DNA of 64,000 nucleotides from Qipengyuania intermedia (GCF_019711615.1 NZ_JAIGNS010000002.1:483501-547500), one strand, 5' to 3'. Positions 8,437-18,274 are shown, counted from the first letter of the stretch. The notes: generated by a model from the letters alone, not told the origin. Translations and numbers: made by a program.

Positions 8437-9530
8437 CCGTCTTCGATTTCGCCATTGTCGGAGCCGGCATCGCCGGTGCGAGCCTCGCGGCAGAACTTGC
8501 CGAGGCAGGCGCCAGCGTGCTCGTCCTGGAAGCGGAAGACCGGCCGGGCTATCATTCGACCGGGCGTTCGGCGGCCTTCTGGGAGGAATGTTACGGCGGA
8601 CCGGAGATCGTGCCCCTTACGCTCGCATCGGGAGAGTATCTGCGGGACAACGGTTTTCTCTCGCCGCGCGGTGCGCTCTACATCGGGCGGGGCGAAGACA
8701 GGATGGCTCTCGATGCCTTCATGACGCGCTTCCGGGATACCGGGGCGACCATCGAAAGGATCGGCGCGGATGACCTGGCGGGGAAGATCTCCGGGATCAG
8801 GCCGCAGTGGTCGGACGCGATCTGGGAGCCGGCCTGCGCGGATATCGACGTTGCGGCGCTCCATGCGCACTACCTGACGCGGGCAAAGGCTGGCGGGGTG
8901 CAACTCGAATGCCGGTCGCAGCTGGCCGGTGCTACCCGCGATAAGGGCAGCTGGACGCTCGAGACGGAACGTGGCAGCAGCTTTGCCGCATCGGTCCTCG
9001 TCAATTCGGCAGGTGCATGGGCCGACGAGGTGGCGACGCTGGCAGGGGCCAGGCCGCTCGGCATCCAGCCGTTCAGGCGCACGGTGATCCAGCTGCGCAC
9101 CGATCCCGCGCCTGCACCGGACCAGCCGCTGGTGCTGGATATCTCCGGCAAGTTCTACTTCAAGCCGGAAAGCGGGCGGGTCTGGCTCAGCCCTCATGAC
9201 GAAGAACCCAGTGCCGCTTGCGATGCCGCGCCGGAAGAGCTGGCGGTGGCGGAGGCGATCGACCGGTTTCAGGGCGTGGTCGACTGGGAGATCCAGGCGG
9301 TGGAGCGCAAATGGGCGGGCCTGCGCAGCTTCGCGCCCGATCGCGCGCCGGTTTATGGCTACGACCCGGAGATCGAAGGCTTCGCATGGTTTGCAGGGCA
9401 GGGAGGCTTCGGCATCCAGACTTCGCCTGCGGCAGCACGGCTGGCCTCGCAGCTGCTGTTGGGGAGGCCGCGGGACGAGATGACAGAAGCGATCGACGCC
9501 TCGATCTACGCTCCGGACCGCTTCCCCTAG
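8433..9530 (+). CDS. FAD-dependent oxidoreductase, DAO (amino-acid/amine oxidase) family
   Basis: A 365-residue flavoprotein of the D-amino-acid oxidase/glycine oxidase superfamily. The N-terminal dinucleotide-binding fold is plain (GAGIAGASLAAELAEAG at about residues 9-25), followed by the FAD-contacting HSTGRSAAFW near residue 45. The C-terminal flavin motif AGQGGFGIQ is near residue 330. It starts at a GTG overlapping the stop of the hydrolase, so translation is probably coupled. These enzymes oxidise amines or amino acids to imines. The substrate cannot be told from sequence, and a dehydrogenase acting on a hydroxy acid is possible. Confidence 0.82.
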   Translation: MTVFDFAIVGAGIAGASLAAELAEAGASVLVLEAEDRPGYHSTGRSAAFWEECYGGPEIVPLTLASGEYLRDNGFLSPRGALYIGRGEDRMALDAFMTRFRDTGATIERIGADDLAGKISGIRPQWSDAIWEPACADIDVAALHAHYLTRAKAGGVQLECRSQLAGATRDKGSWTLETERGSSFAASVLVNSAGAWADEVATLAGARPLGIQPFRRTVIQLRTDPAPAPDQPLVLDISGKFYFKPESGRVWLSPHDEEPSAACDAAPEELAVAEAIDRFQGVVDWEIQAVERKWAGLRSFAPDRAPVYGYDPEIEGFAWFAGQGGFGIQTSPAAARLASQLLLGRPRDEMTEAIDASIYAPDRFP

Positions 9531-9592
9531 CCACGAGTGCATCATTTGTTAGGGTAGGGGCCGAATCCAATCCGCAAAGGGAGAGAAGACCG

Positions 9593-9769
9593 ATGGGACA
9601 TCATTTCGAAATCTATAAGGACAAGGCCGGCGAATACCGCGTGCGGTTCAAGTACAATTCGGAAGTGATGTTCTCGACCGAAGGCTACAGCTCGAAGGAA
9701 AGCGCCAAAAACGCCATCGCTTCGATCCAGAAGAACGGCCCCGGCGCGGAAACCGTCGACAATTCCTGA
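9593..9769 (+). CDS. YegP-like small protein (DUF1508)
   Basis: A 58-residue protein matching one YegP/DUF1508 repeat: FEIYKDKAGEYRVRFK, then EGYSSKESAKNAIASI. The family is small, often annotated as a stress-related protein, and has no settled biochemical role. The ATG at 9593 has the purine-rich GGGAGAGAAG a few bases upstream and gives the family's normal N-terminus. The same frame is open upstream but does not look protein-like there. It converges on rnhA with a gap of 3 bases. Confidence 0.85.
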   Translation: MGHHFEIYKDKAGEYRVRFKYNSEVMFSTEGYSSKESAKNAIASIQKNGPGAETVDNS

Positions 9770-9772
9770 TAT

Positions 9773-10219
9773 TCAGCCCTCGCCGACGAGCGCGCGATCC
9801 GCAGCCTGGTTGGCGAGGGCATCTACCCGCTCGTTTTCCGGGTGACCCGAATGGCCCTTCACCCAGTGCCATTCGATCTGGTGCCGGGCTACCGCCTCTA
9901 TGAGGTCGTGCCATAGCTCCGCATTCTTGACGGGCTTCTTGCTGGCATTGATCCAGCCGCGCTTCTTCCAGCCGTGTACCCACTTGGTGATCCCGTCGAT
10001 CACGTATTTGCTGTCGGTATAGATATCGACCTGGCACGGCTCGATCAGCGCCGACAGGCCGCGGATCACGGCGGTCATTTCCATGCGATTGTTGGTTGTT
10101 TCCGGATCGCTGCCGGACAATTCCTTCTCGTGCCGCCCCATGCGCAGCAGGGCCGCCCAGCCGCCGGGGCCGGGATTGCCCTTGCACGATCCATCGGTGA
10201 AGAGTTCGATCTGTTTCAT
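9773..10219 (-). CDS. rnhA: Ribonuclease HI
   Basis: RNase HI cuts the RNA strand of RNA-DNA hybrids during replication, R-loop removal and repair. The 148-residue protein has the four catalytic acids in the expected places: D9 ([15 protein letters not shown]), E47 (NNRMEMTAV), D69 (YTDSKYV) and D133 (ENERVDALA). The handle region and VKGHSGH are also present. The ATG at 10219 gives the standard start [10 protein letters not shown]. Seven more codons are open upstream but are not needed. It is the last gene of ispH-thrB-rnhA. Confidence 0.97.
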   Translation of the reverse strand: MKQIELFTDGSCKGNPGPGGWAALLRMGRHEKELSGSDPETTNNRMEMTAVIRGLSALIEPCQVDIYTDSKYVIDGITKWVHGWKKRGWINASKKPVKNAELWHDLIEAVARHQIEWHWVKGHSGHPENERVDALANQAADRALVGEG

Positions 10220-10246
10220 CGGCGCGGCCCTAGCGTGCAAAGCGCC

Positions 10247-11203
10247 TCAGGCGAAGAGCGCGGTACCGTTTTCGGCGTAGAAATCCCACCGGCGCACGAA
10301 ATCCATCGGATCCTTGCGGATAACCAGCGCGTCTGCAGGCGTTTCGATCCAGTCCTCCGCGCGGCTGGCGACGAAGCGCAGGCAGGCGGCCTGGGCGAGT
10401 AGCGCCATGGCCGCGCGCTCGTCATCGCCGAGTGGACGGACCGAGCAATACCCTTCGACCAGCGCGTGCCCGATCGCCGGATCGTAGTGGCGCCCTGAAC
10501 CATCGAACGACCATGCAGCGTGGGTCACGGCAAGGTCGTACGCCATCGCGCCATGGCACGCGAAATAGAAGTCGATCATTCCCGATACCGCATCGCCCAG
10601 CATCAGGACGTTGTCCGGGAACAGGTCGGAATGGATGATCGAGGAGGGCAGGTCGTCCGGCCATGCAGCAACGACGTCGCGGCCCCTGTCGACCGTAGCG
10701 GGAAGGGCAGGGTCGATCCCGGCCAGCGCATCTCGATCAAGCGCTTCAAGCATGGCGAGTGTGCCCTGCGGCGCAAGGTCGTTTTCCCGCGAGAGAGCAT
10801 AGTCCTGCGCAGCCACATGCAATTCCGCCAGCGCCTTTCCGACAGCCCGCGCCTGCGCTGCCGTCGGCTGGTTCGGGGAAACGCCGGGCAGGAATTCGAT
10901 CAGCGCAACCGCCTTGCCGTCGATCGTGCGAAAGGCCGCACCCGACCGGTCGTGGATCGTCGCCGGGACCGGGCAGTTACGCTCCGCCAAGTGATCCAGC
11001 AGGCCGAGGAAGAAAGGCAGTTCGCCCGCATCGATCCGCCGTTCGTACATGGTGAGGATGTAGCGCCCGTCGGTCGTCTCGATCAGCCAGTTCGAATTCG
11101 AGACGCCTTCCGCGATGCCCTTGGCCGACACCAGTTCGCCCACATCGTAATGCGCGATCAGTTCCGCCAGGTCTTCGGCACCGAGATGGGTGTAAACGGC
11201 CAA
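10247..11203 (-). CDS. thrB: Homoserine kinase, aminoglycoside-phosphotransferase-like (ThrB type II)
   Basis: Phosphorylates homoserine to O-phosphohomoserine in threonine synthesis. The 318-residue product is the APH/choline-kinase-fold form found in many Alpha- and Gammaproteobacteria, not the GHMP form. Visible are the start MAVYTHLGAEDL, NSNWLIET near residue 36, the catalytic loop IIHSDLFPDNVLM near residue 190 and the metal-binding MIDFYFACHGAMAYDLA. Translation appears to begin at TTG, giving the usual N-terminus. It is 13 bases after the ispH stop. Confidence 0.93.
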   Translation of the reverse strand: MAVYTHLGAEDLAELIAHYDVGELVSAKGIAEGVSNSNWLIETTDGRYILTMYERRIDAGELPFFLGLLDHLAERNCPVPATIHDRSGAAFRTIDGKAVALIEFLPGVSPNQPTAAQARAVGKALAELHVAAQDYALSRENDLAPQGTLAMLEALDRDALAGIDPALPATVDRGRDVVAAWPDDLPSSIIHSDLFPDNVLMLGDAVSGMIDFYFACHGAMAYDLAVTHAAWSFDGSGRHYDPAIGHALVEGYCSVRPLGDDERAAMALLAQAACLRFVASRAEDWIETPADALVIRKDPMDFVRRWDFYAENGTALFA

Positions 11204-11216
11204 GCTATCGGCCCGG

Positions 11217-12194
11217 TTAATCCATCAGCTGGCGGGGCAGCTTGAAGATCATGTTCTCTTCGGTGGTCGTGATGATTTCTTCGGTCACGACGCGCCAGTC
11301 TGAAAGCCGGTCCACCACTTCACGGACCAGTTTCTCCGGCGCCGATGCACCTGCGGTAAGGCCCAGCGTGCCGACGCCTTCCAGCCATTCGGGCTCGATC
11401 TCGGAAGCGCGCTGGATCAGGCGCGCATCGGTCCCCATGCGCTGCGCGACCTCGACGAGCCGCAGCGAATTGGACGAGTTGGGCGCACCGATGACCAGAA
11501 CGAGGTCGCACCCGCCGGCGATATCCTTGACCGCGGCCTGCCTGTTGCTGGTGGCGTAACAGATATCCTCTGCCTTCGGTGCGACGATCTGCGGATATCT
11601 GGCCTCCAGAGCCTCCACGATCTCGCGCGTGTCGTCGACCGACAGGGTGGTCTGGGTGAGGAAAGACAGGTCGTCTTCCTGCGTGAAAGGCAGGTTGGCC
11701 ACGTCTTCGACGGTTTCCACTAGCGTAATCTGGCCCTCCGGCACCTGGCCCATGGTCCCGATCACTTCGGGATGACCCTCGTGGCCGATGAAGAGGATGT
11801 GCTGGCCTTTTTCGATCTGCCGTTCCGCCTGGCGGTGAACCTTGCTGACCAACGGGCAGGTGGCATCGACGTACATCAAGTTGCGGCGCTCGGCCTCTGC
11901 CGGGACCGATTTCGGCACACCATGGGCGGAAAACACAACGGGCGCGTCGTCCGGCACTTCGTCCAGCTCTTCGACGAAAATCGCGCCTTTGGCCTTCAGA
12001 CTGTCCACGACATAGCGATTATGGACGATCTCGTGACGCACGTAGACCGGCTCTCCGTATTTCTGGAGCGCGCGCTCCACGATTTCGATGGCACGGTCGA
12101 CTCCGGCGCAGAAACCGCGCGGTGCGGCGATCAGCAATTGGAGCGGGAGACGCGGGTCGTTACCCGAAGCGGTGGATGGAAAGGGGGCGTTCAT
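11217..12194 (-). CDS. ispH: 4-hydroxy-3-methylbut-2-enyl diphosphate reductase
   Basis: IspH is the last enzyme of the MEP isoprenoid pathway, reducing HMBPP to IPP and DMAPP with a [4Fe-4S] cluster. The 325-residue protein has the three cluster cysteines: C29 in [13 protein letters not shown], one in [12 protein letters not shown] and one in [10 protein letters not shown]. The [12 protein letters not shown] and SHGVPKSV-type loops are also present. The ATG at 12194 is preferred over an in-frame codon 24 bases upstream because it gives the shorter, family-like N-terminus. It is the first gene of an operon with thrB and rnhA. Confidence 0.96.
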   Translation of the reverse strand: MNAPFPSTASGNDPRLPLQLLIAAPRGFCAGVDRAIEIVERALQKYGEPVYVRHEIVHNRYVVDSLKAKGAIFVEELDEVPDDAPVVFSAHGVPKSVPAEAERRNLMYVDATCPLVSKVHRQAERQIEKGQHILFIGHEGHPEVIGTMGQVPEGQITLVETVEDVANLPFTQEDDLSFLTQTTLSVDDTREIVEALEARYPQIVAPKAEDICYATSNRQAAVKDIAGGCDLVLVIGAPNSSNSLRLVEVAQRMGTDARLIQRASEIEPEWLEGVGTLGLTAGASAPEKLVREVVDRLSDWRVVTEEIITTTEENMIFKLPRQLMD

Positions 12195-12287
12195 GCGCGT
12201 CCCTCTAGCGCTTTGCATCGCGCCAAGCTAGGGCACGCACGCCCCGGCAGGGTCATTGAATACGAACACATGAGGAATGCCGCCGAC

Positions 12288-12941
12288 ATGATGAACCGCT
12301 TTCGCCTCCTGACTGCTCTTGGAATGGGTCTCGCACTCGCCGGATGCAAGAGCGACGGGCAATTGGTCGTGGCCGGCAATGCGGTCGGCATTACGGCGGT
12401 CAGGACGGCATGTCCGGCAGTGGGCATTCCCGATTACACGGGCGACGTGACGACGTTCCGCAACGCCAATTCGCGCACGCTTGCCGATATGGACGTGACG
12501 GCGGCGATAACGAACCTCACCTCGACGTGTAACGAACAGGGCGAACAGGTCTATTCCGAAGCCAGCTTCGATGTCGTCGCCCGCCGCACCGATGTGCGTG
12601 GCGCCCGCACGGTCGAGCTGCCCTATTTCTCGACCGTCCTGCGCGGTGGCAGCGCCGTCATTTCCAAGCGTGTCGGCACGGTCACGCTGACCTTCGCGGA
12701 CGGCCAGGAACGCGCCAGCGCGAGTGGCAAGGCGGCTGCCTTCGTCAATCGCGCGGAAGCGACGCTGCCGGCCGACATTCGCGAGCGCATTACGCGCAAG
12801 CGCCGTGCGGGCGATCCCGATGCGGCGCTCGACCCGCTGGCGGATCCCGAAGTGCGGGCCGCAGTCCAGCGCGCGACTTTCGAACTGCTGGTCGGCTTCC
12901 AGCTGACGCAGGAACAGTTGGGCTATAACGCCACCCGCTGA
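12288..12941 (+). CDS. Predicted outer-membrane lipoprotein of unknown function
   Basis: A 217-residue protein with a lipoprotein signal (MMNRFRLLTALGMGLALAGC) whose lipobox LAGC places the acylated Cys at about position 20. The mature part has an Ig-like or beta-sandwich pattern (VELPYFSTVLRGGSAVIS, then GTVTLTFADGQ) and a basic C-terminal segment. I do not recognise a named family. GAGGA lies 11 bases before the chosen ATG. An ATG 18 bases further upstream is a possible alternative. It lies 84 bases before argS in the same direction. Confidence 0.8.
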   Translation: MMNRFRLLTALGMGLALAGCKSDGQLVVAGNAVGITAVRTACPAVGIPDYTGDVTTFRNANSRTLADMDVTAAITNLTSTCNEQGEQVYSEASFDVVARRTDVRGARTVELPYFSTVLRGGSAVISKRVGTVTLTFADGQERASASGKAAAFVNRAEATLPADIRERITRKRRAGDPDAALDPLADPEVRAAVQRATFELLVGFQLTQEQLGYNATR

Positions 12942-13025
12942 TCGCCGCGTACAGGGGCGCGCGATCCGGGGGCGGCAACGCCCTCGCATCTTGCCATTTC
13001 GCCTGATTCGTTTAGGCGCGCCGAC

Positions 13026-14765
13026 ATGGCTGACATGCAGACACTCCACGCCTCGTTCGCGGCGAAAATCGACGCCGTTCTCAATGCGCTAGAGATGGAA
13101 GGGCACCTTCCCGCGGGCGCTAGCCGTGCAAACGTGACGGTCGAACCGCCGCGCGATCCCTCGCACGGCGATCTGTCGACCAATGCTGCCATGGTGCTGG
13201 CCAAGCAGGCCAAGACCAATCCGCGCGCGCTGGCGGAACTCATTGTCGAGCATCTCGGCCGCGAGCCCGACATTACCGAGGCGAGTATTGCCGGCCCGGG
13301 CTTCATCAATATGCGCCTTGCCGACACCGCGTGGCTGCGCGAGCTCGAAGCGATTGCAGCCCTCGGTCCGGATTACGGACGCTCGGCCATGGGCGGCGGG
13401 CGCACGGTCAATGTGGAATATGTCTCGGCCAATCCGACAGGACCCATGCACATGGGCCATTGCCGCGGCGCCGTTGTCGGCGATGCGCTGGCCGGATTGC
13501 TGGAATTTTCCGGTCACGGCGTCACGCGCGAATATTACGTCAACGATGCCGGCGGCCAGGTCGACACGCTCGCCCGCTCGGCGCACCTGCGTTATCGGGA
13601 GGCGCTGGGCGAAGACATCGGCGACATTCCGGAAGGCCTCTACCCCGGCGACTATCTGAAGCCGGTCGGCAAGGCACTGGCCGCCGAATTCGGCGATACA
13701 TACGCCTCAGCTCCCGAAGCCGAGTGGTTGCAGCTTTTCAAGAAGAAGGCAGTCGCGGCGATGATGGACATGATCCGCGCCGACTTGGCGCTCCTGGGCA
13801 TCAACCACGATATCTTCGCCTCCGAAGCCGAATTGCAGGCAGCGGGTAAACCCGAAGAGGCCGAGAAGTGGCTGCGCGAACACGGCTATGTCTATGACGG
13901 TGTGCTCGAAGCGCCTAAGGGCAAGGCACCGCCCGAAGACTGGGAGCCAGTGGAATTGCCGCTGTTCCGCTCGACCCAGTTCGGCGACGACCAGGATCGC
14001 CCGATCAAGAAGTCGGACGGTTCATGGACCTATTTCGGGGCCGATCTCGCATACCACTTCCAGAAGGCCGAGAAGGCCGATGCCCTGATCGACATCTGGG
14101 GTGCGGATCACGCCGGTACGGTGAAACGGATCAAGGCCGCCGTGGCCGCGCTCACGCAGGGTGCCGACCGCGATGTGCCCTTCGACGTCAAGCTGGTGCA
14201 GATGGTCAATCTGATGCGCGACGGCGAACCGGTGAAGATGTCCAAGCGCTCGGGCAATTTCATCACCATCGCCGACATGGTCGAGGAAGTCGGCAAGGAC
14301 GTGGTGCGCTTCACCATGCTTACCCGGAAGCCCGAAGCGCAGATGGAATTCGACTTTGCCAAGGTGGTCGAAGCCTCCAAGGACAATCCCGTCTTTTACC
14401 TCCAATATGCGCACGCCCGTATCCGCTCGACCCTGCGCAAGGCGGGTGTCGAGCCGAGCGATGCCCATCTCGACCGGCTGGGCGAAGGTGAATTCGCGCT
14501 GGTCCGCGAAGCCGCGCAATTCCCACGTATCGTAGAGGCCGCGGCCCGCGCTCGCGAACCGCATCGTATCGCCTTCTTCCTCGGCGATCTTGCCGCCGCC
14601 TTCCACAGCTACTGGAATGCGGGTAACGACGATCCGGCAAAGCGGATTATCCAGGAAGGTGATGCCGAACTGACCGGGGCGCGCCTGTTCGTGGCAGCGC
14701 AGGTCGGACAGGTGATCCGCAATGGCCTCGGGATACTGGGGGTCGAAGCGGTCGAGGAGATGTGA
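13026..14765 (+). CDS. argS: Arginyl-tRNA synthetase
   Basis: Class I aminoacyl-tRNA synthetase charging tRNA(Arg). At 579 residues it is of family length. The N-terminal additional domain (about residues 1-90) includes DPSHGDLSTNAAMVLAK. The class signature HMGH is at about 142-145 (NPTGPMHMGHCRG). A KMSKR loop (VKMSKRSGNFIT) and a C-terminal anticodon-binding domain follow, with YAHARIRSTLRKAG. The ATG start is supported by the normal N-terminus. It heads the run argS-SPOR-nagZ-scpA-scpB-tatABC, which I recall from other alphaproteobacteria. Confidence 0.98.
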   Translation: MADMQTLHASFAAKIDAVLNALEMEGHLPAGASRANVTVEPPRDPSHGDLSTNAAMVLAKQAKTNPRALAELIVEHLGREPDITEASIAGPGFINMRLADTAWLRELEAIAALGPDYGRSAMGGGRTVNVEYVSANPTGPMHMGHCRGAVVGDALAGLLEFSGHGVTREYYVNDAGGQVDTLARSAHLRYREALGEDIGDIPEGLYPGDYLKPVGKALAAEFGDTYASAPEAEWLQLFKKKAVAAMMDMIRADLALLGINHDIFASEAELQAAGKPEEAEKWLREHGYVYDGVLEAPKGKAPPEDWEPVELPLFRSTQFGDDQDRPIKKSDGSWTYFGADLAYHFQKAEKADALIDIWGADHAGTVKRIKAAVAALTQGADRDVPFDVKLVQMVNLMRDGEPVKMSKRSGNFITIADMVEEVGKDVVRFTMLTRKPEAQMEFDFAKVVEASKDNPVFYLQYAHARIRSTLRKAGVEPSDAHLDRLGEGEFALVREAAQFPRIVEAAARAREPHRIAFFLGDLAAAFHSYWNAGNDDPAKRIIQEGDAELTGARLFVAAQVGQVIRNGLGILGVEAVEEM

Positions 14766-15475
14766 GCATGGCGGGCGGGGAATACGGCCGGGACGAAGAC
14801 TGGGAAGAGGGCGAGAACCTCGAACTGCTCGAAGACGACGAGCGGTTGCCCTGGCTCGAAGCCGATGACGAGGACGACGGTGACACCGGCTTTGCCACCT
14901 CGCGCATCGTGCTGCTCGGCGTGCTGGCGATCCTCTTGGTCGGCTCGTTCCTAGGCGGGGCGTGGTACTTCCTCGGCAGCCATGCGGACGAGCCGCCGGC
15001 CGATGGCAGCCTGATCGCCGCGCCGGACGAACCCTATAAGACCCGCCCGGAAAATCCCGGCGGCAAGACCTATGCCGGAACCGGCGATACCAGCTTCGCA
15101 GTCGGTGAAGGCCAGACACGCGAAGGCCGCCTGGCCGACAATCCAGCAACGTCTGCAAGCGGCCCCTCCATCGCGACTACGCTAAACGACGATGATGCTA
15201 CGCCAACGGCTACTTCCTCTACATCTGCCGAGCCGGCCCTATCCGGCGTTGCGGTGCAGGTGGGCGCCTTTCCGACGCGCACCGACGCGCAGGATGCCTG
15301 GGCCAGGCTGATGCGGCAGACCGAAGCGCTCAACGGCGTACGCCACAGGATTGTAGAGGCGAAGGTCGATATCGGCACGGTCTACAGGCTGCAGGCAGTC
15401 GCAGGTGACCGCGCATCGGCCAATCGCCTGTGCAATGCACTGAAAACCGACGGATTGCCCTGTTTTGTGAAATAA
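14762..15475 (+). CDS. SPOR-domain membrane protein
   Basis: A 237-residue bitopic protein. A very acidic cytoplasmic head (about residues 1-50) is followed by one membrane helix (IVLLGVLAILLVGSFLGG, about 58-75), a low-complexity periplasmic linker and a C-terminal SPOR domain (about 160-237, VAVQVGAFPTRTDAQDAW). SPOR domains bind denuded septal peptidoglycan, so a division-associated role is likely by family. The first candidate start is a GTG overlapping the argS stop. An ATG 6 bases later is equally plausible. nagZ follows 81 bases downstream. Confidence 0.88.
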   Translation: MSMAGGEYGRDEDWEEGENLELLEDDERLPWLEADDEDDGDTGFATSRIVLLGVLAILLVGSFLGGAWYFLGSHADEPPADGSLIAAPDEPYKTRPENPGGKTYAGTGDTSFAVGEGQTREGRLADNPATSASGPSIATTLNDDDATPTATSSTSAEPALSGVAVQVGAFPTRTDAQDAWARLMRQTEALNGVRHRIVEAKVDIGTVYRLQAVAGDRASANRLCNALKTDGLPCFVK

Positions 15476-15556
15476 GCCGCCCAAGCGGCGCTATTTCCAC
15501 ACTTCCTGCCTCCAAGTCGCTTGCCACTCGGCGGGAAGAAGCGCATTTTTACGCCT

Positions 15557-16576
15557 ATGTTGCCCGCAATCTTCGGCATTTCCGGCCCCGAACTGACGGC
15601 CGACGAACGCGCCTTTTTCAAGGACGCCGATCCGGCAGGCTATATCCTGTTCGCCCGCAACTGCGAAAATCGCGAGCAAATGCGGGCACTTACAGATGAT
15701 TTGCGCAGCATTCACGGGCGTGACCGACTGATCGTATCGATCGACCAGGAAGGCGGTCGGGTCGTGCGCATGAAGCCGCCGGAATGGCCGAAATACCCGG
15801 CGGGAGAGGCGTTTGCGCGCTTGTTCGAAATCGCTCCTGCCAGCGCGATCGAGGCGGCGCGGGTGAATGCCGAGGCGATGGCCCGCGAACTGGCGTTGGT
15901 CGGCGTAAGTGTCGATTATCACGCGCCTTTCGACGTACGCCGTCCCGAGACCGATGATGTGATCGGCGATCGTTCGCTGGGCAGCGACCCCATGCAGGTT
16001 GCCGCATTGGGGCGGGCCGTCCTCGACGGGATGAGCCATGCGGGTGTGGTCGGCTGCCTGAAGCACATGCCGGGTCACGGCCGCGCAACCGTGGACAGCC
16101 ACAAGACGCTTCCGCGCGTGGAGGCGAGCGACGCGGAACTGGAAACGGACATCGAACCATTCCGTACGCTGGCCGCACACCCGCTGGGCATGAGCGCGCA
16201 TATCGTCTTTACCGCCTGGGACGAGGAACGGCCCGCTACCTTGTCTCCCACCGTGATCGACGAGGTCATTCGCGGCCGCATCGGCTTCGACGGTCTCCTG
16301 CTGACCGACGATATCGACATGCAGGCGCTCGAGGGAAGCATTCCCGACCGCAGCGAGAAGGCCCTCGCTGCAGGGTGCGACATCGTCCTCAACTGCTGGG
16401 CGAAAATGGACGACCAAGTCGCCATTGCCGAGCGCCTCGGCGCCATGTCTGACGAAACCGCCAGCCGCCTGAACCGGGTCCACGCAATGATGGGCGAACC
16501 TGGTGAATGCGCCGATACGGAAGAACTCCTCGCCAAGCGCGACGCCCTGCTTGCCATTGCGGAGGCCGCTGCATGA
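15557..16576 (+). CDS. nagZ: Beta-N-acetylhexosaminidase
   Basis: NagZ (GH3) removes GlcNAc from anhydro-muropeptides in cytoplasmic peptidoglycan recycling. The 339-residue product has the family signature KHMPGHG at about 169-175 with the general acid/base His in DSHKTLP. The nucleophile Asp is in LLTDDIDMQAL and the N-terminal VSIDQEGGRV near residue 61. The ATG at 15557 gives MLPAIFGISG. An upstream TTG in frame adds 12 residues without support. It overlaps scpA by 4 bases. Confidence 0.95.
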   Translation: MLPAIFGISGPELTADERAFFKDADPAGYILFARNCENREQMRALTDDLRSIHGRDRLIVSIDQEGGRVVRMKPPEWPKYPAGEAFARLFEIAPASAIEAARVNAEAMARELALVGVSVDYHAPFDVRRPETDDVIGDRSLGSDPMQVAALGRAVLDGMSHAGVVGCLKHMPGHGRATVDSHKTLPRVEASDAELETDIEPFRTLAAHPLGMSAHIVFTAWDEERPATLSPTVIDEVIRGRIGFDGLLLTDDIDMQALEGSIPDRSEKALAAGCDIVLNCWAKMDDQVAIAERLGAMSDETASRLNRVHAMMGEPGECADTEELLAKRDALLAIAEAAA

Positions 16577-17373
16577 GCGACGGCCTGCTGTTTTCCGAAA
16601 CCGCCCCCGAACAGGAAGAATGGGACGGGATCGCAGCGGAAGCGCCGGTCGATGAAGGCGCGCTCTATCTCGAACTCGACGGGTGGGAGGGGCCACTAGA
16701 CCTCCTTCTCGACCTTGCGCGCCGCCAGAAGGTCGACCTGCGGGAAATATCGATCCTCGCGCTGGTGGAGCAATATCTCGACTACATCGAGACGGCAGAG
16801 GCGCTGAAGCTGGAGCTTGCCGCCGACTATCTCGTGATGGCGGCCTGGCTGGCCTACCTGAAGTCGGCGATGCTGCTTCCCAAGGAAGAGCAGGAAGACC
16901 CGAGCCCCGAGGAACTGGCGCTGCGCCTGCAATTGCGGCTCCAACGCCTCGGCGCGATGCGCGATGCCGCTGCACGCCTGATGGGCGGCGACCGGATCGG
17001 CCGCGACGTGTTCCTTCGCGGCGCGCCCGAGGGTCTCGACATCGTCCGCAAGACCAAGTGGAAATGCGACCAGTTCGCCCTGATCGAGGCCTATGGCCGC
17101 GTCAAAGCGCGCACCGCACCCGCCGTCCACATGGTCCGCGAGCGACCGGTCATGACGCTCGATTCCGCGCTCGAGCGCGTGTCGAACATGCTCGGCGTGA
17201 CGCTTGAATGGATGGAAATCCGCGACTTCCTGCCGCCACATGCAGAACCACGTTTGCGGCGTTCTGCGCTGGCGTCCAGCTTCGTCGCCGCGCTTGAACT
17301 GGCGCGATTGGGCAAGGCGGAGATCGCGCAGGAAGACACGTTCGGACCCTTGCGCCTGAGGCGGGTCACGTGA
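16573..17373 (+). CDS. scpA: Segregation and condensation protein A
   Basis: ScpA is the kleisin subunit of the SMC-ScpAB complex that compacts and segregates chromosomes. The 266-residue protein has the kleisin start WEGPLDLLLDLARRQKVD near residue 38 and the segment YLVMAAWLAYLKSAMLLP near residue 90. A C-terminal winged-helix region reaches about residue 260. The ATG overlaps the nagZ stop and the stop overlaps the scpB start, so the three are probably translated as a coupled unit. Confidence 0.95.
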   Translation: MSDGLLFSETAPEQEEWDGIAAEAPVDEGALYLELDGWEGPLDLLLDLARRQKVDLREISILALVEQYLDYIETAEALKLELAADYLVMAAWLAYLKSAMLLPKEEQEDPSPEELALRLQLRLQRLGAMRDAAARLMGGDRIGRDVFLRGAPEGLDIVRKTKWKCDQFALIEAYGRVKARTAPAVHMVRERPVMTLDSALERVSNMLGVTLEWMEIRDFLPPHAEPRLRRSALASSFVAALELARLGKAEIAQEDTFGPLRLRRVT

Positions 17374-17960
17374 CCGATCTGGAGCGCGCGATCGAGGCGG
17401 CATTGTTTGCTGCAGAAGAGCCGATGACGGTGGAGGCTCTTGCCGGGTTCCTCGGCGATGCGGCCAATTCCGATGTGCGCGACGGCCTGAAGTCGCTGGC
17501 CGATATGTATAGCGAGCGCGGCGTCCACCTGGTGGAGCGGGGCAAGCGCTGGCACTTCGAAACCGCTCCCGATCTCGCGCACCTGCTGCGCAAGGAAAAA
17601 GAACAGGTCCGCAGGCTCAGTCGTGCGGCTACCGAAGTGCTGGCGATCATCGCCTATCACGAACCGGTCAGCCGCGCGGAGATCGAATCGATCCGCGGCG
17701 TGCAGACTTCCGGCGGTACGCTGGATGTGCTGATGGAGGCGGGCTGGGTAAAGATCGCAGGCCGCCGCGAAGTACCCGGCAGGCCGACGATCTACTCCAC
17801 CACCCCCGAATTCCTCGACCATTTCGGTCTTACCAGCCGCCGCGACCTGCCTGGAATCGCGGAATTGAAGGCGACCGGCCTGCTCGACCCGGTCGACGAT
17901 GCCTTCGAAGCGCTGACCGACAGCGGGGATGATCGGGAAGAGGCGGAAGACGTTGCCTGA
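17370..17960 (+). CDS. scpB: Segregation and condensation protein B
   Basis: ScpB binds ScpA in the SMC condensin complex. The 196-residue product contains two winged-helix domains. The family core AATEVLAIIAYHEPVSRAE near residue 85 is followed by IESIRGVQTSGGTLDVLM, and STTPEFLDHFGLTS lies near residue 145. Translation begins at a GTG overlapping the scpA stop by 4 bases. The acidic C-terminal tail is a common variable region. tatA follows after 59 bases. Confidence 0.95.
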   Translation: MTDLERAIEAALFAAEEPMTVEALAGFLGDAANSDVRDGLKSLADMYSERGVHLVERGKRWHFETAPDLAHLLRKEKEQVRRLSRAATEVLAIIAYHEPVSRAEIESIRGVQTSGGTLDVLMEAGWVKIAGRREVPGRPTIYSTTPEFLDHFGLTSRRDLPGIAELKATGLLDPVDDAFEALTDSGDDREEAEDVA

Positions 17961-18019
17961 CTGGCGTATCGCCCACGGAGCGCCTATATCCGTATCAACA
18001 CTATTGAAAAGGTATTCTC

Positions 18020-18250
18020 ATGTCGCTCGGCCCCTGGCAGCTTATCATCATCGCCATCGTCATCCTCGTCCTGTTTGGGCGCGGCCGGATTTCGGAGATG
18101 ATGGGCGATTTCGGCAAAGGCATCAAAAGCTTCAAGCAGGGCATGAACGAAGAGGATGCGGCTCCTTCCAAGCGGATCGAGCACGAGGCGAAGCCCGCCG
18201 ACGAAGGCCTCACCAAGGACCAGGTCAACACGCCCTCCGACACCAAGTAA
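18020..18250 (+). CDS. tatA: Sec-independent protein translocase TatA
   Basis: TatA forms the size-flexible pore of the twin-arginine translocase. The 76-residue protein has the standard single N-terminal helix (WQLIIIAIVILVLFGRGR), the amphipathic hinge with KGIKSFKQGM near residue 38 and a charged tail. It is the first of tatABC, with tatB 24 bases downstream. Confidence 0.95.
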   Translation: MSLGPWQLIIIAIVILVLFGRGRISEMMGDFGKGIKSFKQGMNEEDAAPSKRIEHEAKPADEGLTKDQVNTPSDTK

Positions 18251-18274
18251 CCTCACGAGAAGGCGCACACGCGC